Assembly: GCA_021286885.1 (NCBI GenBank) | Contig: JAJTBM010000106.1 | Span: 1-8,626, forward strand | DNA from: Rhodocyclales bacterium | GTDB lineage: Bacteria; Pseudomonadota; Gammaproteobacteria; Burkholderiales; Rhodocyclaceae | Direction: 5' to 3' | Length of the DNA: 8,626 nucleotides | Part shown: piece by piece, positions 1 through 6,246 of the stretch | Numbering within the stretch: position 1 is the stretch's first letter | How the letters are laid out: each line of letters begins with the position of its first letter | Notes under the pieces: model-generated | Seen by the model: only the letters and a program-made list of their open reading frames with translations | Database searches by the model: none | Told to the model about the DNA's origin: nothing | Program-made: the position numbers and the translations under genes

Positions 1-2
1 GC

Positions 3-1790
3 TTTGATTTCGCCGGCTTCGCCAAGACCGTCGAAACGTCCATCCGCATGCTGGACAACGTGCTCGAAGCCACCCACTGGCCCCTGGAGCAACAGCACGC
101 CGAAGCCCAGTCCAAGCGCCGCGTCGGCCTCGGCTTCACCGGCCTGGGCAACGCCCTGGCAATGCTGCGTCTGCGCTATGACAGCGATGCTGCCCGCGCC
201 ATGGCCACCAAGATTTCCGAGGTCATGCGCGACCAGGCTTATCTGGCCTCCGTCGAGCTGGCCCGGGAACGGGGCGCCTTCCCGCTGTTCAATGCCGATC
301 TGTACCTGTCCGGCGGCAACTTTGCCTCCCGCCTGCCCGCCGAGGTGAAGGAGCGCATCCGCAAGCACGGCCTGCGCAACTCCCACCTGCTGTCGATTGC
401 CCCCACCGGCACCATCAGCCTGGCCTTTGCCGACAACGCCTCCAACGGCATCGAGCCCCCGTTCTCCTACACCTACACCCGCAAGAAGCGGATGGCCGAC
501 GGCACCTTCAAGGAATACGCCGTCGAAGACTACGCATGGCGCCTCTACCGCCACCAGGGCGGTAACGTGAATGCGCTGCCGGAATACTTTGTGACCGCCC
601 TGGAAATCTCCGCCCAGGCCCACAAGGACATGGTGGCTGCGGTGGCGCCGTACGTGGATACGTCCATCTCCAAAACGGTGAACGTCCCGGCTGATTACCC
701 CTACTCCGACTTCGAAGATCTGTACCTGGACGCCTGGAAGGCGGGCCTCAAAGGCCTCGCCACCTACCGGCCCAACAGCGTGCTGGGCTCCGTGTTGTCG
801 GTAACCCCGAGCAGCGAGCAGAAGCAGCCCCACGACGTGGAAATCTCCGACGAGACCAACAAGCGTCTGGCCATCAAGAGCCTGCCCGCCCCGGTGCTCT
901 CGTCCCTGCGCTGGCCCGGCCGCCCCGAGCTGCCCGAAGGCAACTCCGCCTGGACTTACATGCTCAAGACCCCGCAAGGCAACTTTGCCCTGTTCGTGGG
1001 CCACATGGAGCAGGAAGAAAGCGCCGCCGGCCAGTTCCCCTTCGAAGTGTGGGTCAATGGCGCCGACCAGCCCCGGGGCCTGGGCGCCGTGGCCAAGACC
1101 CTCTCCATGGACATGCGGGCCAACGACCGGGCCTGGCTCAAGCTCAAGCTGGACACCCTGGCCCGCACCATGGGCGAGAAGTCCTTCGAGATGCGCTTCC
1201 CGCCCAATGGCGAGAACAAGCTGATGCCGGGCGTGATGTCGGCCTTTGCCCAGATCGTGCGCTACCGCTGCGAGAAGCTCGGCGCCTTTGAAGGCGAGAT
1301 GCCCACCCCGGTGCTGGATGCCCTGTTCAGCCAGAACGAGCCCAAGAACGGCAGCACCCGCCCCTACTCCATGTGGCTGTCGGGCAACTACCCCCGCGCC
1401 CTGGACGGCCTCACCCGCATCCTGTCCCTCGACATGCGCGTGATGGACCCGGCCTGGATCGGCATGAAGCTGCGCAAGCTGATCGACTACCCGGAACCCC
1501 TGGGCGACTTCATGGCCTTCGTGCCCGGCACCCGCCGCCAGCAAAACTGGCCCTCCACGGTCGCCTACATGGCCGCCCTCATCATCCACCGCTACGCCAT
1601 GCTCGGCGTGCTGGACGAAAAGGGCTACCCGACCCGCGAGATGGGCATCCTGGAAACCCCCGCTGAAGACGGCGTCGAATCCAGCGTGATGCAAGGCGCC
1701 CTGTGCCAGGAATGCGGCAACCACTCCGTGATCCGCAAGGATGGCTGCGACTTCTGCACCGCCTGCGGCGCGGTGGGGAGCTGCGGCTAA
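3..1790 (+). CDS. nrdJ: Adenosylcobalamin-dependent (class II) ribonucleotide reductase, C-terminal part; 5' end outside the window
   Basis: Reduces ribonucleotides to deoxyribonucleotides using vitamin B12, without needing oxygen. The 595 visible residues run in one frame from the left edge to TAA. Seen: the APTGTIS substrate-loop motif at fragment residues 133-139, followed by the NGIEPPFSYTYTRKKR stretch, then GLKGLATYRPN near 248-258, both typical of B12-dependent reductases. After that come two tandem, divergent copies of a TSCPD-like domain (roughly 342-430 and 452-540). The last 28 residues are cysteine-rich: CQEC, ten residues, CDFCTAC, then SCG. In this family C-terminal cysteines re-reduce the active site; the spacing here also looks zinc-ribbon-like. 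The B12 site and radical cysteine would lie upstream, out of view. A strong terminator follows within 30 bases, so this ends its transcription unit. Confidence 0.92.
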   Translation, partial: FDFAGFAKTVETSIRMLDNVLEATHWPLEQQHAEAQSKRRVGLGFTGLGNALAMLRLRYDSDAARAMATKISEVMRDQAYLASVELARERGAFPLFNADLYLSGGNFASRLPAEVKERIRKHGLRNSHLLSIAPTGTISLAFADNASNGIEPPFSYTYTRKKRMADGTFKEYAVEDYAWRLYRHQGGNVNALPEYFVTALEISAQAHKDMVAAVAPYVDTSISKTVNVPADYPYSDFEDLYLDAWKAGLKGLATYRPNSVLGSVLSVTPSSEQKQPHDVEISDETNKRLAIKSLPAPVLSSLRWPGRPELPEGNSAWTYMLKTPQGNFALFVGHMEQEESAAGQFPFEVWVNGADQPRGLGAVAKTLSMDMRANDRAWLKLKLDTLARTMGEKSFEMRFPPNGENKLMPGVMSAFAQIVRYRCEKLGAFEGEMPTPVLDALFSQNEPKNGSTRPYSMWLSGNYPRALDGLTRILSLDMRVMDPAWIGMKLRKLIDYPEPLGDFMAFVPGTRRQQNWPSTVAYMAALIIHRYAMLGVLDEKGYPTREMGILETPAEDGVESSVMQGALCQECGNHSVIRKDGCDFCTACGAVGSCG

Positions 1791-1816
1791 ACGCCGACGG
1801 ATCCATCCCCCGTAGC

Positions 1817-1853
1817 AAAAACGCCCACTCCCTGACGGGGGTGGGCGTTTTTT
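1817..1853 (+). terminator. Rho-independent terminator of nrdJ
   Basis: A 12-bp stem (ACGCCCACTCCC at 1821-1832 with GGGGGTGGGCGT at 1837-1848, one T-G wobble) encloses the four-base loop TGAC and runs into six T's. It starts 27 bases after the nrdJ stop. Four A's precede the stem, so it may also work weakly leftward. Confidence 0.88.
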
Positions 1854-1885
1854 ATGGTCTTCGTACGATCACGGACACTAGACGC

Positions 1886-1931
1886 AAAAAACCCCGGTCG
1901 GCAGGGGTTGCAAGCCTGCAGAACCGGGGGT
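1886..1931 (-). terminator. Rho-independent terminator of the lytic transglycosylase gene
   Basis: Read leftward, CCCCGGT (1923-1929) pairs with ACCGGGG (1892-1898). An inner stem CCTGC/GCAGG (1915-1919 with 1901-1905) extends the hairpin, which is followed by six U's (1886-1891). It lies about 65 bases past the stop at 1994. Together with the opposite-facing nrdJ terminator it separates two convergent genes. Confidence 0.78.
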
Positions 1932-1993
1932 CTGGAATACATATCGGCGCGGAAGCCTCCCAAGCAACCGCAGCCGATCAGCACAGGGCGGCG

Positions 1994-2704
1994 CTAAACG
2001 CCGCCAAAGCGCCCGCTACGGGCCACCTGACTGAGGGCTTCCTTGACGGATATGACCTTGGTGGCGTAGGTGGAAGTCCCATCCGCGCCGCCACCATACT
2101 GCTGCAAGGCACGCTCCACGGAGCCAGTGCTCCGAATGTACTCTTTGAGTACCTTGGCCCCAACCCGAATATTGGTATCCGGATCAAACATGGCCTTGTT
2201 GTTGGCCTTAATATCCACCTTGTCGGGGTGGAATTTCGGGATCACCTGCATCAACCCCTGGGCACCTACCGGGCTCTCAGCAAAGGGGTTAAAGCGTGAT
2301 TCAATAGCCATCACTGCAACGAGCAACAGGGGATCCACCCCTTCGCTGCGCCCGTTCTTTTGGGCCAACATCAGCAGCGGCTCCAAGGCCACGGCGGACA
2401 CCTGATAACGCTTGGCTACATAACTTTTGACCCGCTGCAGATCAGGGGTCAATTCAGGAGCGGGGGCGGGTTCTTCGACCCGTGCTTCCACCACCGGGGC
2501 AGGCTCTTCGGCCACAGCATCCACGGAGGCGGTGGTTCCGCCCAGAACATCATTGAGGGACAGGCCTTCGACGCCGCGCTCGGCGATCCGGGATGCCATG
2601 AACAGGGTGAGAATCAGCCCTGCCAACAGCAGCCCACCATGGGCCAGTTGAAGACAAAATGAAGCCGCGTGACGTGCGTACTCCACAATACGAGTTGCGA
2701 ACAT
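1994..2704 (-). CDS. Membrane-anchored lytic transglycosylase (SLT domain)
   Basis: Cleaves the MurNAc-GlcNAc bond of peptidoglycan, leaving 1,6-anhydro-muropeptides. The 236-residue protein has one N-terminal membrane segment (about residues 20-38), a Pro/Glu/Ala-rich linker (about 64-86), and a C-terminal SLT domain (about 105-225). Visible SLT motifs are AIESRFNP with the presumed catalytic Glu135, SPVGAQGLMQVIP (144-156), NIRVGAKVLKEYI (178-190) and ALQQYGGG (199-206). The topology puts the enzyme domain in the periplasm. The ATG at 2704 was chosen because AAGGAGAG lies just upstream and the membrane segment follows; an upstream extension to 2905 has no ribosome site and reads as non-coding. 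It is close to MltC/Slt-type SLT proteins, but I cannot assign a named subfamily. Its own terminator lies downstream. Confidence 0.9.
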   Translation of the reverse strand: MFATRIVEYARHAASFCLQLAHGGLLLAGLILTLFMASRIAERGVEGLSLNDVLGGTTASVDAVAEEPAPVVEARVEEPAPAPELTPDLQRVKSYVAKRYQVSAVALEPLLMLAQKNGRSEGVDPLLLVAVMAIESRFNPFAESPVGAQGLMQVIPKFHPDKVDIKANNKAMFDPDTNIRVGAKVLKEYIRSTGSVERALQQYGGGADGTSTYATKVISVKEALSQVARSGRFGGV

Positions 2705-2716
2705 GGGCTCTCCTTT

Positions 2717-2728
2717 CTGTGGCCACAG
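2717..2728. promoter_or_regulatory. 12-bp perfect palindrome upstream of the transglycosylase ribosome site
   Basis: CTGTGGCCACAG is self-complementary over its full length and sits immediately upstream of the AAGGAGAG ribosome site of the leftward gene starting at 2704. It could be an operator or a small leader hairpin. No regulator is recognised, and a 12-bp palindrome may occur by chance. Confidence 0.3.
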
Positions 2729-2877
2729 CCCCGCAGACTCAGATTCACCGCCCGAATATAAAGAAAAAGGCCGAAAATCCGCACACTTACACCCCGCAAA
2801 AACGCTGGGCACAAGAACACCTGTCAGCTCAAGGCCAACAAGATCTGCATGGCTAGGTCGCCAGTAGTTGATCCAAA

Positions 2878-2902
2878 CACGCTGATGCAACCAGACAGCG
2901 TG
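2878..2902. repeat. Inverted repeat / hairpin, 7-bp arms
   Basis: CACGCTG (2878-2884) and CAGCGTG (2896-2902) are perfect complements around an 11-base spacer. The repeat lies one base from the run of seven A's (2904-2910) that forms the U-tract of the leftward RNA candidate. It may be a second part of a terminator or a protein site. Confidence 0.45.
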
Positions 2903-2903
2903 C

Positions 2904-3026
2904 AAAAAAAGACGTCAAACCAAGACCTTGGGAGGGTCACTAACCAGCTGGGGATCTGGTTATGCAGCGGTTTGATACGTCAGCGTTTAACTACAAATTT
3001 ACAACAAAAAACATCTAATGATACCA
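2904..3026 (-). ncRNA. Candidate small RNA with a three-way junction and a 3' U-tract
   Basis: Not matched to a family I know. A sigma-70-like promoter (3033-3062) predicts a leftward transcript starting near 3026. After about 45 nt of AU-rich leader the RNA can fold into a closed three-way junction. The outer 11-bp stem is GACGT plus TCAAACC's complement pairing across 2969-2981 and 2911-2921, with a 2-nt bulge at 2975-2976. The two inner hairpins are TAACCAG/CTGGTTA (2956-2962 with 2941-2947, loop AUCCCCAG) and GACC/GGTC (2935-2938 with 2924-2927, loop CUCCCAA). The outer stem is followed at once by seven U's (2904-2910), as in an intrinsic terminator. Both loops are C-rich, a trait of some small RNAs that pair with Shine-Dalgarno sequences. 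Alternatives are a structured leader or attenuator for the transglycosylase (start 200 nt further on), a plain terminator, or a DNA-level structure. Confidence 0.45.
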
Positions 3027-3032
3027 AGAAAT

Positions 3033-3062
3033 ATCATACAGCAAACCAAGGGAAACTGTCAA
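3033..3062 (-). promoter_or_regulatory. Sigma-70-type promoter reading leftward
   Basis: The -35 box is TTGACA (3057-3062, exact consensus) and the -10 box is TATGAT (3033-3038, five of six), with an 18-bp spacer. The predicted start is near 3025-3026. No open reading frame with a ribosome site follows nearby; the structured RNA candidate does. AT-rich DNA raises the chance of a fortuitous match, but an exact TTGACA at good spacing is uncommon. Confidence 0.6.
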
Positions 3063-3122
3063 ACATAGAAACATCAAAACAACCAATATGGCACCTGGCA
3101 TAAACTCAAGTTTGGCTCAAGG

Positions 3123-3150
3123 AAAAATCAGCCGTAAAACGGCAATTTTT
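3123..3150. terminator. Symmetric hairpin flanked by A- and T-runs, possible bidirectional terminator
   Basis: GCCGT (3131-3135) pairs with ACGGC (3139-3143) around AAA. AAAAAT (3123-3128) can continue the stem with ATTTTT (3145-3150). A T-run follows the stem on either strand. Its position argues that the rightward transferase gene starts downstream of 3150. It would also insulate the leftward promoter at 3033-3062 from transcription coming from the right. Confidence 0.45.
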
Positions 3151-3309
3151 ATATCGGAACATTCGCGCCAATCTGAAGTACCAAACTCACTAACCTCGCA
3201 ACATGAGGTTGTACCGCGCCGCACCAACCACATAACGAACGCATTACTCCACACATCCATCAAGATTTTCAAAATCGTGCGAAACGCTCACTCACATCAG
3301 CAACTAAAC

Positions 3310-4921
3310 GTGCCCACAACGGCACACATCATCGAACGATTGCTGCTGATAGCCGCCAGCTTAACCCCCACAATCTTTGCCTTGTTACGTGCAGGCACCT
3401 CTCCTCACAAGATGCTGCAACCAACACTCTGGGGAGTACTTGCCAGCATGATCATCGGATGCCTCCCCTGGCCAGCCTTTACAGTCACACGCACAATCAT
3501 ACGCATTAGCCTACCCTTTTTTTTATGGTGGATTGGCTATGTCTCCATGAACGGGATTGGGCCTGGATGGGAAGCAGGCGTGGCAGCACTAAGCTCATAC
3601 CCGGCAGAGATATTTGCCCGGCTGCGGGATCACCTGCGCTCTTTTCATCACACTCCTTTGGGCAAATCAACTCCCGCACCTGCAAGCACTACATCTTCGC
3701 AGCAGCCCGCTTAATCCTATTTTTTCAAAGGCCCGCCCATATGCACTCACTACCGGGCTGATGGGGTTTTCCATTTCTGCAATCAGTAGCAACATCAACT
3801 TCAGCCTACCTCTATATTTTGATGCCTCAGCTCAATTTTTCTCTCCATTGGGCAGCCTCAGTGTACTCGGACAAACATTGCTACATCGAATTGCCAGCGG
3901 CGACCTCTACCTAACCCCTCCTAAAAGACATACCCCGCCATTTACAAAAACCCATACAGAACCAGAATTAGCAGTATTGGTTATCGGCGAAAGCATGCGC
4001 GCAGGCGGAATTGGCCCACAAACCATCGATCGCGGCCCATGGAGCCGAGCGTTGATACAGCGTGTTGAGCAGGGCCTAGGGGCTTGGGCCCCCACCACAT
4101 GCGCAGGATCATATGCAACACATTTATCTGTTCCGTTAATGCTTACCGGTTTGCCCCCTGCACGCTTTGAGGAAAGCCTTACAGCCCCCTCCGTTCTTGG
4201 CGTATTGAAATCTGCAGGATTTCTAACCGCTTGGATTTCCAATCAAGATTTACGTGTTTTTCAAGAAAGCGGGCACGACCTATACTGGTCTGGTGGCACA
4301 GTTGACTCAAGCTTTGACGAAAACGTCGCTCCAGTATTGCAAGCGTTTTCCGCCCCATTACAAACTCGAAACTCAAACATCCAACCACGTGCCAGCGTAA
4401 TACATTTAGCAGGCAGCCATTTTAAATATCAAGATCGATATCCGGCCACCGAGTTCGCACCTGAACCAAACAATCTTTCCGCAGAATCAGAAACAACTCT
4501 ACGATACGAACGCTCGGAGGAATATACGGCAAAAGTGCTGCTGCAACTGGCAAACATCTTGGATCAAACACCTTATCCGGCCTTTTTATTGTATAGCAGC
4601 GATCACGGAGAAAATCTTCCAGGCGACAAGAATGGCCTCGTCGCACATTTAGGAGGACGAGCATCCATACATGATGGAACCACCATCACTGCTTTTTTCT
4701 GGAACAAGGCTTTTCTGGAAACAGGGCGCACTCAAACTTTGAAACACTTGCTGACCGCCCCACTGATATCGCATACAGATATTGCGCCCGCCTTCTTAAC
4801 CCTGGCTGGAGTAAAACCATCGACATCGGAGCTACGCCCTGCAGCTGCGCCTCAAATTCTTGCCCCCGTAGAAGTAGGACAACGCAGCGCGCCCCACTTT
4901 TGCTCCGACTTAAAACCATGA
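3310..4921 (+). pseudogene. Phosphoethanolamine transferase-like membrane protein, split by a +1 frameshift
   Basis: Family enzymes move phosphoethanolamine from phosphatidylethanolamine to lipid A or other envelope glycans on the periplasmic side. The N-terminal membrane part lies in one frame (about 3310-3630: TM1 near LLLIAASLTPTIFALL, TM2, TM3 ending LPFFLWWIGYVSM, then SSYPAEIFARLRD). The next membrane segment (ITCALFITLLWANQL) and the whole catalytic domain lie in the +1 frame (about 3630-4921). Catalytic features in that second part are VIGES (metal-ligand Glu), TCAGSYATHLSVP (candidate nucleophile Thr five residues before the Pro), IHLAGSHFKYQDRYP, and SSDHGEN (metal-binding Asp-His). 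Joined, the pieces give about 537 residues, normal for the family. The GTG at 3310 is a guess; no good ribosome site is visible. The gene is AT-rich compared with its neighbours, suggesting transfer. The break may be a real mutation, a sequencing error or, less likely, recoding. Confidence 0.82.
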
Positions 4922-4952
4922 GCTTTCTTTGAAAAGTAACCCAAGCCGCAAA

Positions 4953-5513
4953 CTAGACAATAGACTCGGGCCCATTTTCAGTTAAGCAGACTCCTTGGAG
5001 CCCCCCTTTTTGCTCCAGCACCAGCGCCAAGTACGTCCAGTCAAAATGAGGGCCCGGGTCGGTCTTACGACCCGGTGCCACATGGGAGTGACCCACTACA
5101 TCCGCAATCGGGAAACTGGTCACCAAGCGCTGCAGCAGCTCTGCCAAGGCTTCGTATTGCTCTGGCTCAAAGGGCTGCGTATCGCACCCTTCCAGTTCGA
5201 TCCCGATGGAAAAATCATTACACCGCTCCTGCCCCTGCCAGCATGACACCCCCGCATGCCAGGCGCGCAACTCAGGTGGCACAAAACAGATCACCGCACC
5301 ATCACGCCGAATAAAGTAATGGGCTGAGACTCGCAGGGTATGAATCTCCCGATAAAACGGATGTTCATCCGGATTCAGTCGGTTGGTAAACAGCTGCTCG
5401 ACCCCATCCCCTCCAAAACAATTGGGAGGAAGGCTGATCGCATGAATCACCACCAGGCGAACACGCTCCCCCTGTGGGCGGGTATCGTGGTTAGGAGAGG
5501 AAATATATTGCAT
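4953..5513 (-). CDS. ampD: 1,6-anhydro-N-acetylmuramyl-L-alanine amidase AmpD
   Basis: Cytoplasmic zinc amidase of cell-wall recycling. It cuts the peptide from anhydro-MurNAc products made by lytic transglycosylases, and loss of AmpD in other bacteria raises AmpR-controlled beta-lactamase. The 186-residue length is normal. Expected residues are present: zinc ligands His24 (VVIHAISLPP), His142 (VGHSHVAPGRK) and Asp152 (KTDPG), catalytic Glu106 (SIGIELEG) and Lys150. The signature RAWHAGVSCWQGQERCNDFSIG-like block at 83-104 is clear. The ATG at 5513 gives the family's usual N-terminus; an in-frame extension to 5576 would run back into the upstream hairpin. The ribosome site is weak (GGA about 8 bases upstream). 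It converges with the frameshifted transferase, with a 31-base gap and no obvious terminator between them. Confidence 0.96.
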   Translation of the reverse strand: MQYISSPNHDTRPQGERVRLVVIHAISLPPNCFGGDGVEQLFTNRLNPDEHPFYREIHTLRVSAHYFIRRDGAVICFVPPELRAWHAGVSCWQGQERCNDFSIGIELEGCDTQPFEPEQYEALAELLQRLVTSFPIADVVGHSHVAPGRKTDPGPHFDWTYLALVLEQKGGLQGVCLTENGPESIV

Positions 5514-5536
5514 CAGAATCCAGCCTATAAATGCAG

Positions 5537-5567
5537 CAAAGCCCGCGACCTTACGGTGCGGGCTTTG
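5537..5567 (-). terminator. Terminator-like hairpin downstream of the pilin gene
   Basis: CAAAGCCCGC (5537-5546) and GCGGGCTTTG (5558-5567) form a 10-bp stem. An inner ACC/GGT pairing around TTAC extends it past one bulged G. Read leftward, the U-run is only the three U's of the stem itself followed by GC, so termination may be partial, allowing some read-through into ampD. Confidence 0.65.
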
Positions 5568-5578
5568 GAGGCACAACC

Positions 5579-5606
5579 AGCTGCCGACGCAAAGCGTCTA
5601 ACAGCT
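5579..5606 (-). other. 3'-UTR stem-loop just after the pilin stop
   Basis: AGCTG (5579-5583) pairs with CAGCT (5602-5606), and GACGC (5586-5590) with GCGTC (5594-5598) around AAA. The hairpin begins about 15 bases after the pilin stop and precedes the terminator-like hairpin. No U-run follows. It could protect the abundant pilin mRNA from 3' exonucleases. Confidence 0.45.
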
Positions 5607-5620
5607 TAAATCACACCAAA

Positions 5621-6034
5621 TCAGCAGAGACCGGTGGTGGTGCAGCTACCGCTCTTGGTCCAGATGATGGCGGTGGCGCTCACGGCGGGGGTCAGGATGA
5701 AGGTGGCTTGATCCACTTCGCTGGTGCCAACAGCAGTGATAATACCGCTATTCACACTAACACTGGCCACCTTGCCCACAGTCGCAGTCACCGCAGCAGC
5801 GATACCGTTGCTACCATTGCTGCAGTCAGACATGGTGGTGGAAGTGGGATCGGTGCGGTTCTGCAGACAGATTTCAACCTGGGACTTGAAACCCTGGGCA
5901 GCCTGCACCACTTCGGTGAACTTGGCCTTCTTGGTGTAGGTCTGGTACTGGGGCACGGCCACGGCGGCCAGGATGCCGATAATGGCAACCACGATCATCA
6001 GTTCGATCAGGGTAAAACCAGCTTGCTTCTTCAT
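5621..6034 (-). CDS. pilA: Type IV major pilin (PilA/PilE family)
   Basis: Structural subunit of type IV pili, used for twitching, adhesion and DNA uptake. The 137-residue prepilin begins [20 protein letters not shown]: a short positively charged leader, prepilin-peptidase site after Gly6, then Phe1 and Glu5 of the mature protein and the hydrophobic N-terminal helix. The mature pilin is about 131 residues. Four cysteines (prepilin positions 56, 71, 131, 137) fit two disulfides, the last pair enclosing a small C-terminal loop (CTTTGLC). The globular part is Thr/Ser/Val-rich, as in many betaproteobacterial pilins. The ATG at 6034 follows AAGGAG with 8-base spacing; the longer frame to 6112 lacks this and would destroy the leader. 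A sigma-54 promoter and upstream inverted repeats lie between it and ppa. Whether it is the major pilin or a minor one is inferred from its solitary, strongly regulated setting. Confidence 0.93.
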   Translation of the reverse strand: MKKQAGFTLIELMIVVAIIGILAAVAVPQYQTYTKKAKFTEVVQAAQGFKSQVEICLQNRTDPTSTTMSDCSNGSNGIAAAVTATVGKVASVSVNSGIITAVGTSEVDQATFILTPAVSATAIIWTKSGSCTTTGLC

Positions 6035-6061
6035 GCTGAAACTCCTTGGGTGGGTTAACAA

Positions 6062-6079
6062 ACTCGGGGGAAGCCGAGT
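6062..6079 (-). other. 5'-end stem-loop of the pilin mRNA
   Basis: In the leftward transcript ACTCGG pairs with CCGAGT around a 6-base loop. If the sigma-54 start is near 6085, the hairpin begins about seven bases from the 5' end. Such 5' hairpins can stabilise bacterial mRNAs; that role here is inferred. Confidence 0.45.
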
Positions 6080-6095
6080 ACTACAACAACTACTA

Positions 6096-6111
6096 AGCAA
6101 CCATCGTACCA
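6096..6111 (-). promoter_or_regulatory. Sigma-54 (-24/-12) promoter of the pilin gene
   Basis: Read leftward, TGGTACG (6105-6111), four bases, then TTGCT (6096-6100) matches the consensus TGGCACG-N4-TTGCW with one difference. The invariant GG (6109-6110) and GC (6097-6098) are separated by exactly 10 bases. The predicted start is near 6085, giving a leader of about 50 nt. Pilin genes in several proteobacteria are driven by RpoN with the PilS/PilR two-component system. Confidence 0.8.
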
Positions 6112-6204
6112 AACACGCTTATGCCGACGCAATCGCTTTGAAATCACCCAATTGCAGGCAGATGTAATTTTTCACCCTTGCGCGAAGGTATGCTGCTTGC
6201 AGAT

Positions 6205-6229
6205 TGATGTGACGCATTTCGTCACATCA
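6205..6229. promoter_or_regulatory. Upstream inverted repeat 1, 10-bp perfect arms, candidate activator site
   Basis: TGATGTGACG (6205-6214) and CGTCACATCA (6220-6229) are exact complements around a 5-base centre. The site is centred about 130 bp upstream of the predicted pilin start, the usual range for sigma-54 enhancer sites. It resembles a CRP site (TGTGA/TCACA), but the spacing is 9 rather than 6. Confidence 0.65.
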
Positions 6230-6231
6230 GG

Positions 6232-6246
6232 TGTCGAGATTCGACA
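6232..6246. promoter_or_regulatory. Upstream inverted repeat 2, 6-bp arms
   Basis: TGTCGA and TCGACA flank a 3-base centre two bases beyond repeat 1. The left arm lies within GTGTC (6231-6235), which fits the short (C/G)TGTC element reported for PilR in Pseudomonas. The short arms make this weaker on its own than repeat 1. Confidence 0.45.

Larger units (their letters stand above)
2705..3309. other. Gene-free, AT-rich intergenic stretch with several hairpins
   Basis: I see no convincing protein gene in these roughly 600 bases. Frame-open stretches exist on both strands but have no ribosome site or recognisable domain. The region holds the transglycosylase ribosome site, a 12-bp palindrome (2717-2728), a 7-bp-arm hairpin (2878-2902), a branched structure next to a poly-A/poly-U run (2904-2981), a minus-strand promoter (3033-3062) and a symmetric hairpin (3123-3150). 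TATATT at 2755-2760 read leftward could be a -10 box for the transglycosylase, but its -35 is poor. Confidence 0.6.

Noticed and set aside
1703..2299. Rightward open frame running from nrdJ through both terminators into the transglycosylase region
   Set aside because: It overlaps the end of nrdJ out of frame, crosses two terminators, and is antisense to the SLT domain.
2911..2981. tRNA or integron attC site
   Set aside because: The three-way fold lacks a T-loop (GTTCRA), a proper anticodon arm and a CCA-end acceptor stem; the RYYYAAC/GTTRRRY core sites of attC are also absent.
2849..3103. Possible 84-residue rightward protein
   Set aside because: No ribosome site or domain; it covers the hairpins and the leftward promoter, and its composition simply follows the AT-rich DNA.
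5621..6034. Conductive (Geobacter-like) short pilin
   Set aside because: Phe1, Tyr24 and Tyr27 are shared, but the mature protein is about 131 residues with few further aromatics and has C-terminal disulfide loops, as in ordinary pilins.
5531..6058. Rightward open frame (175 codons) across the pilin gene
   Set aside because: Antisense shadow of the pilin; low-complexity Gly/His composition and no domain.
6205..6229. CRP/FNR binding site
   Set aside because: TGTGA and TCACA half-sites are 9 bases apart rather than 6, and TTGAT-N4-ATCAA is absent. A different regulator is more likely.
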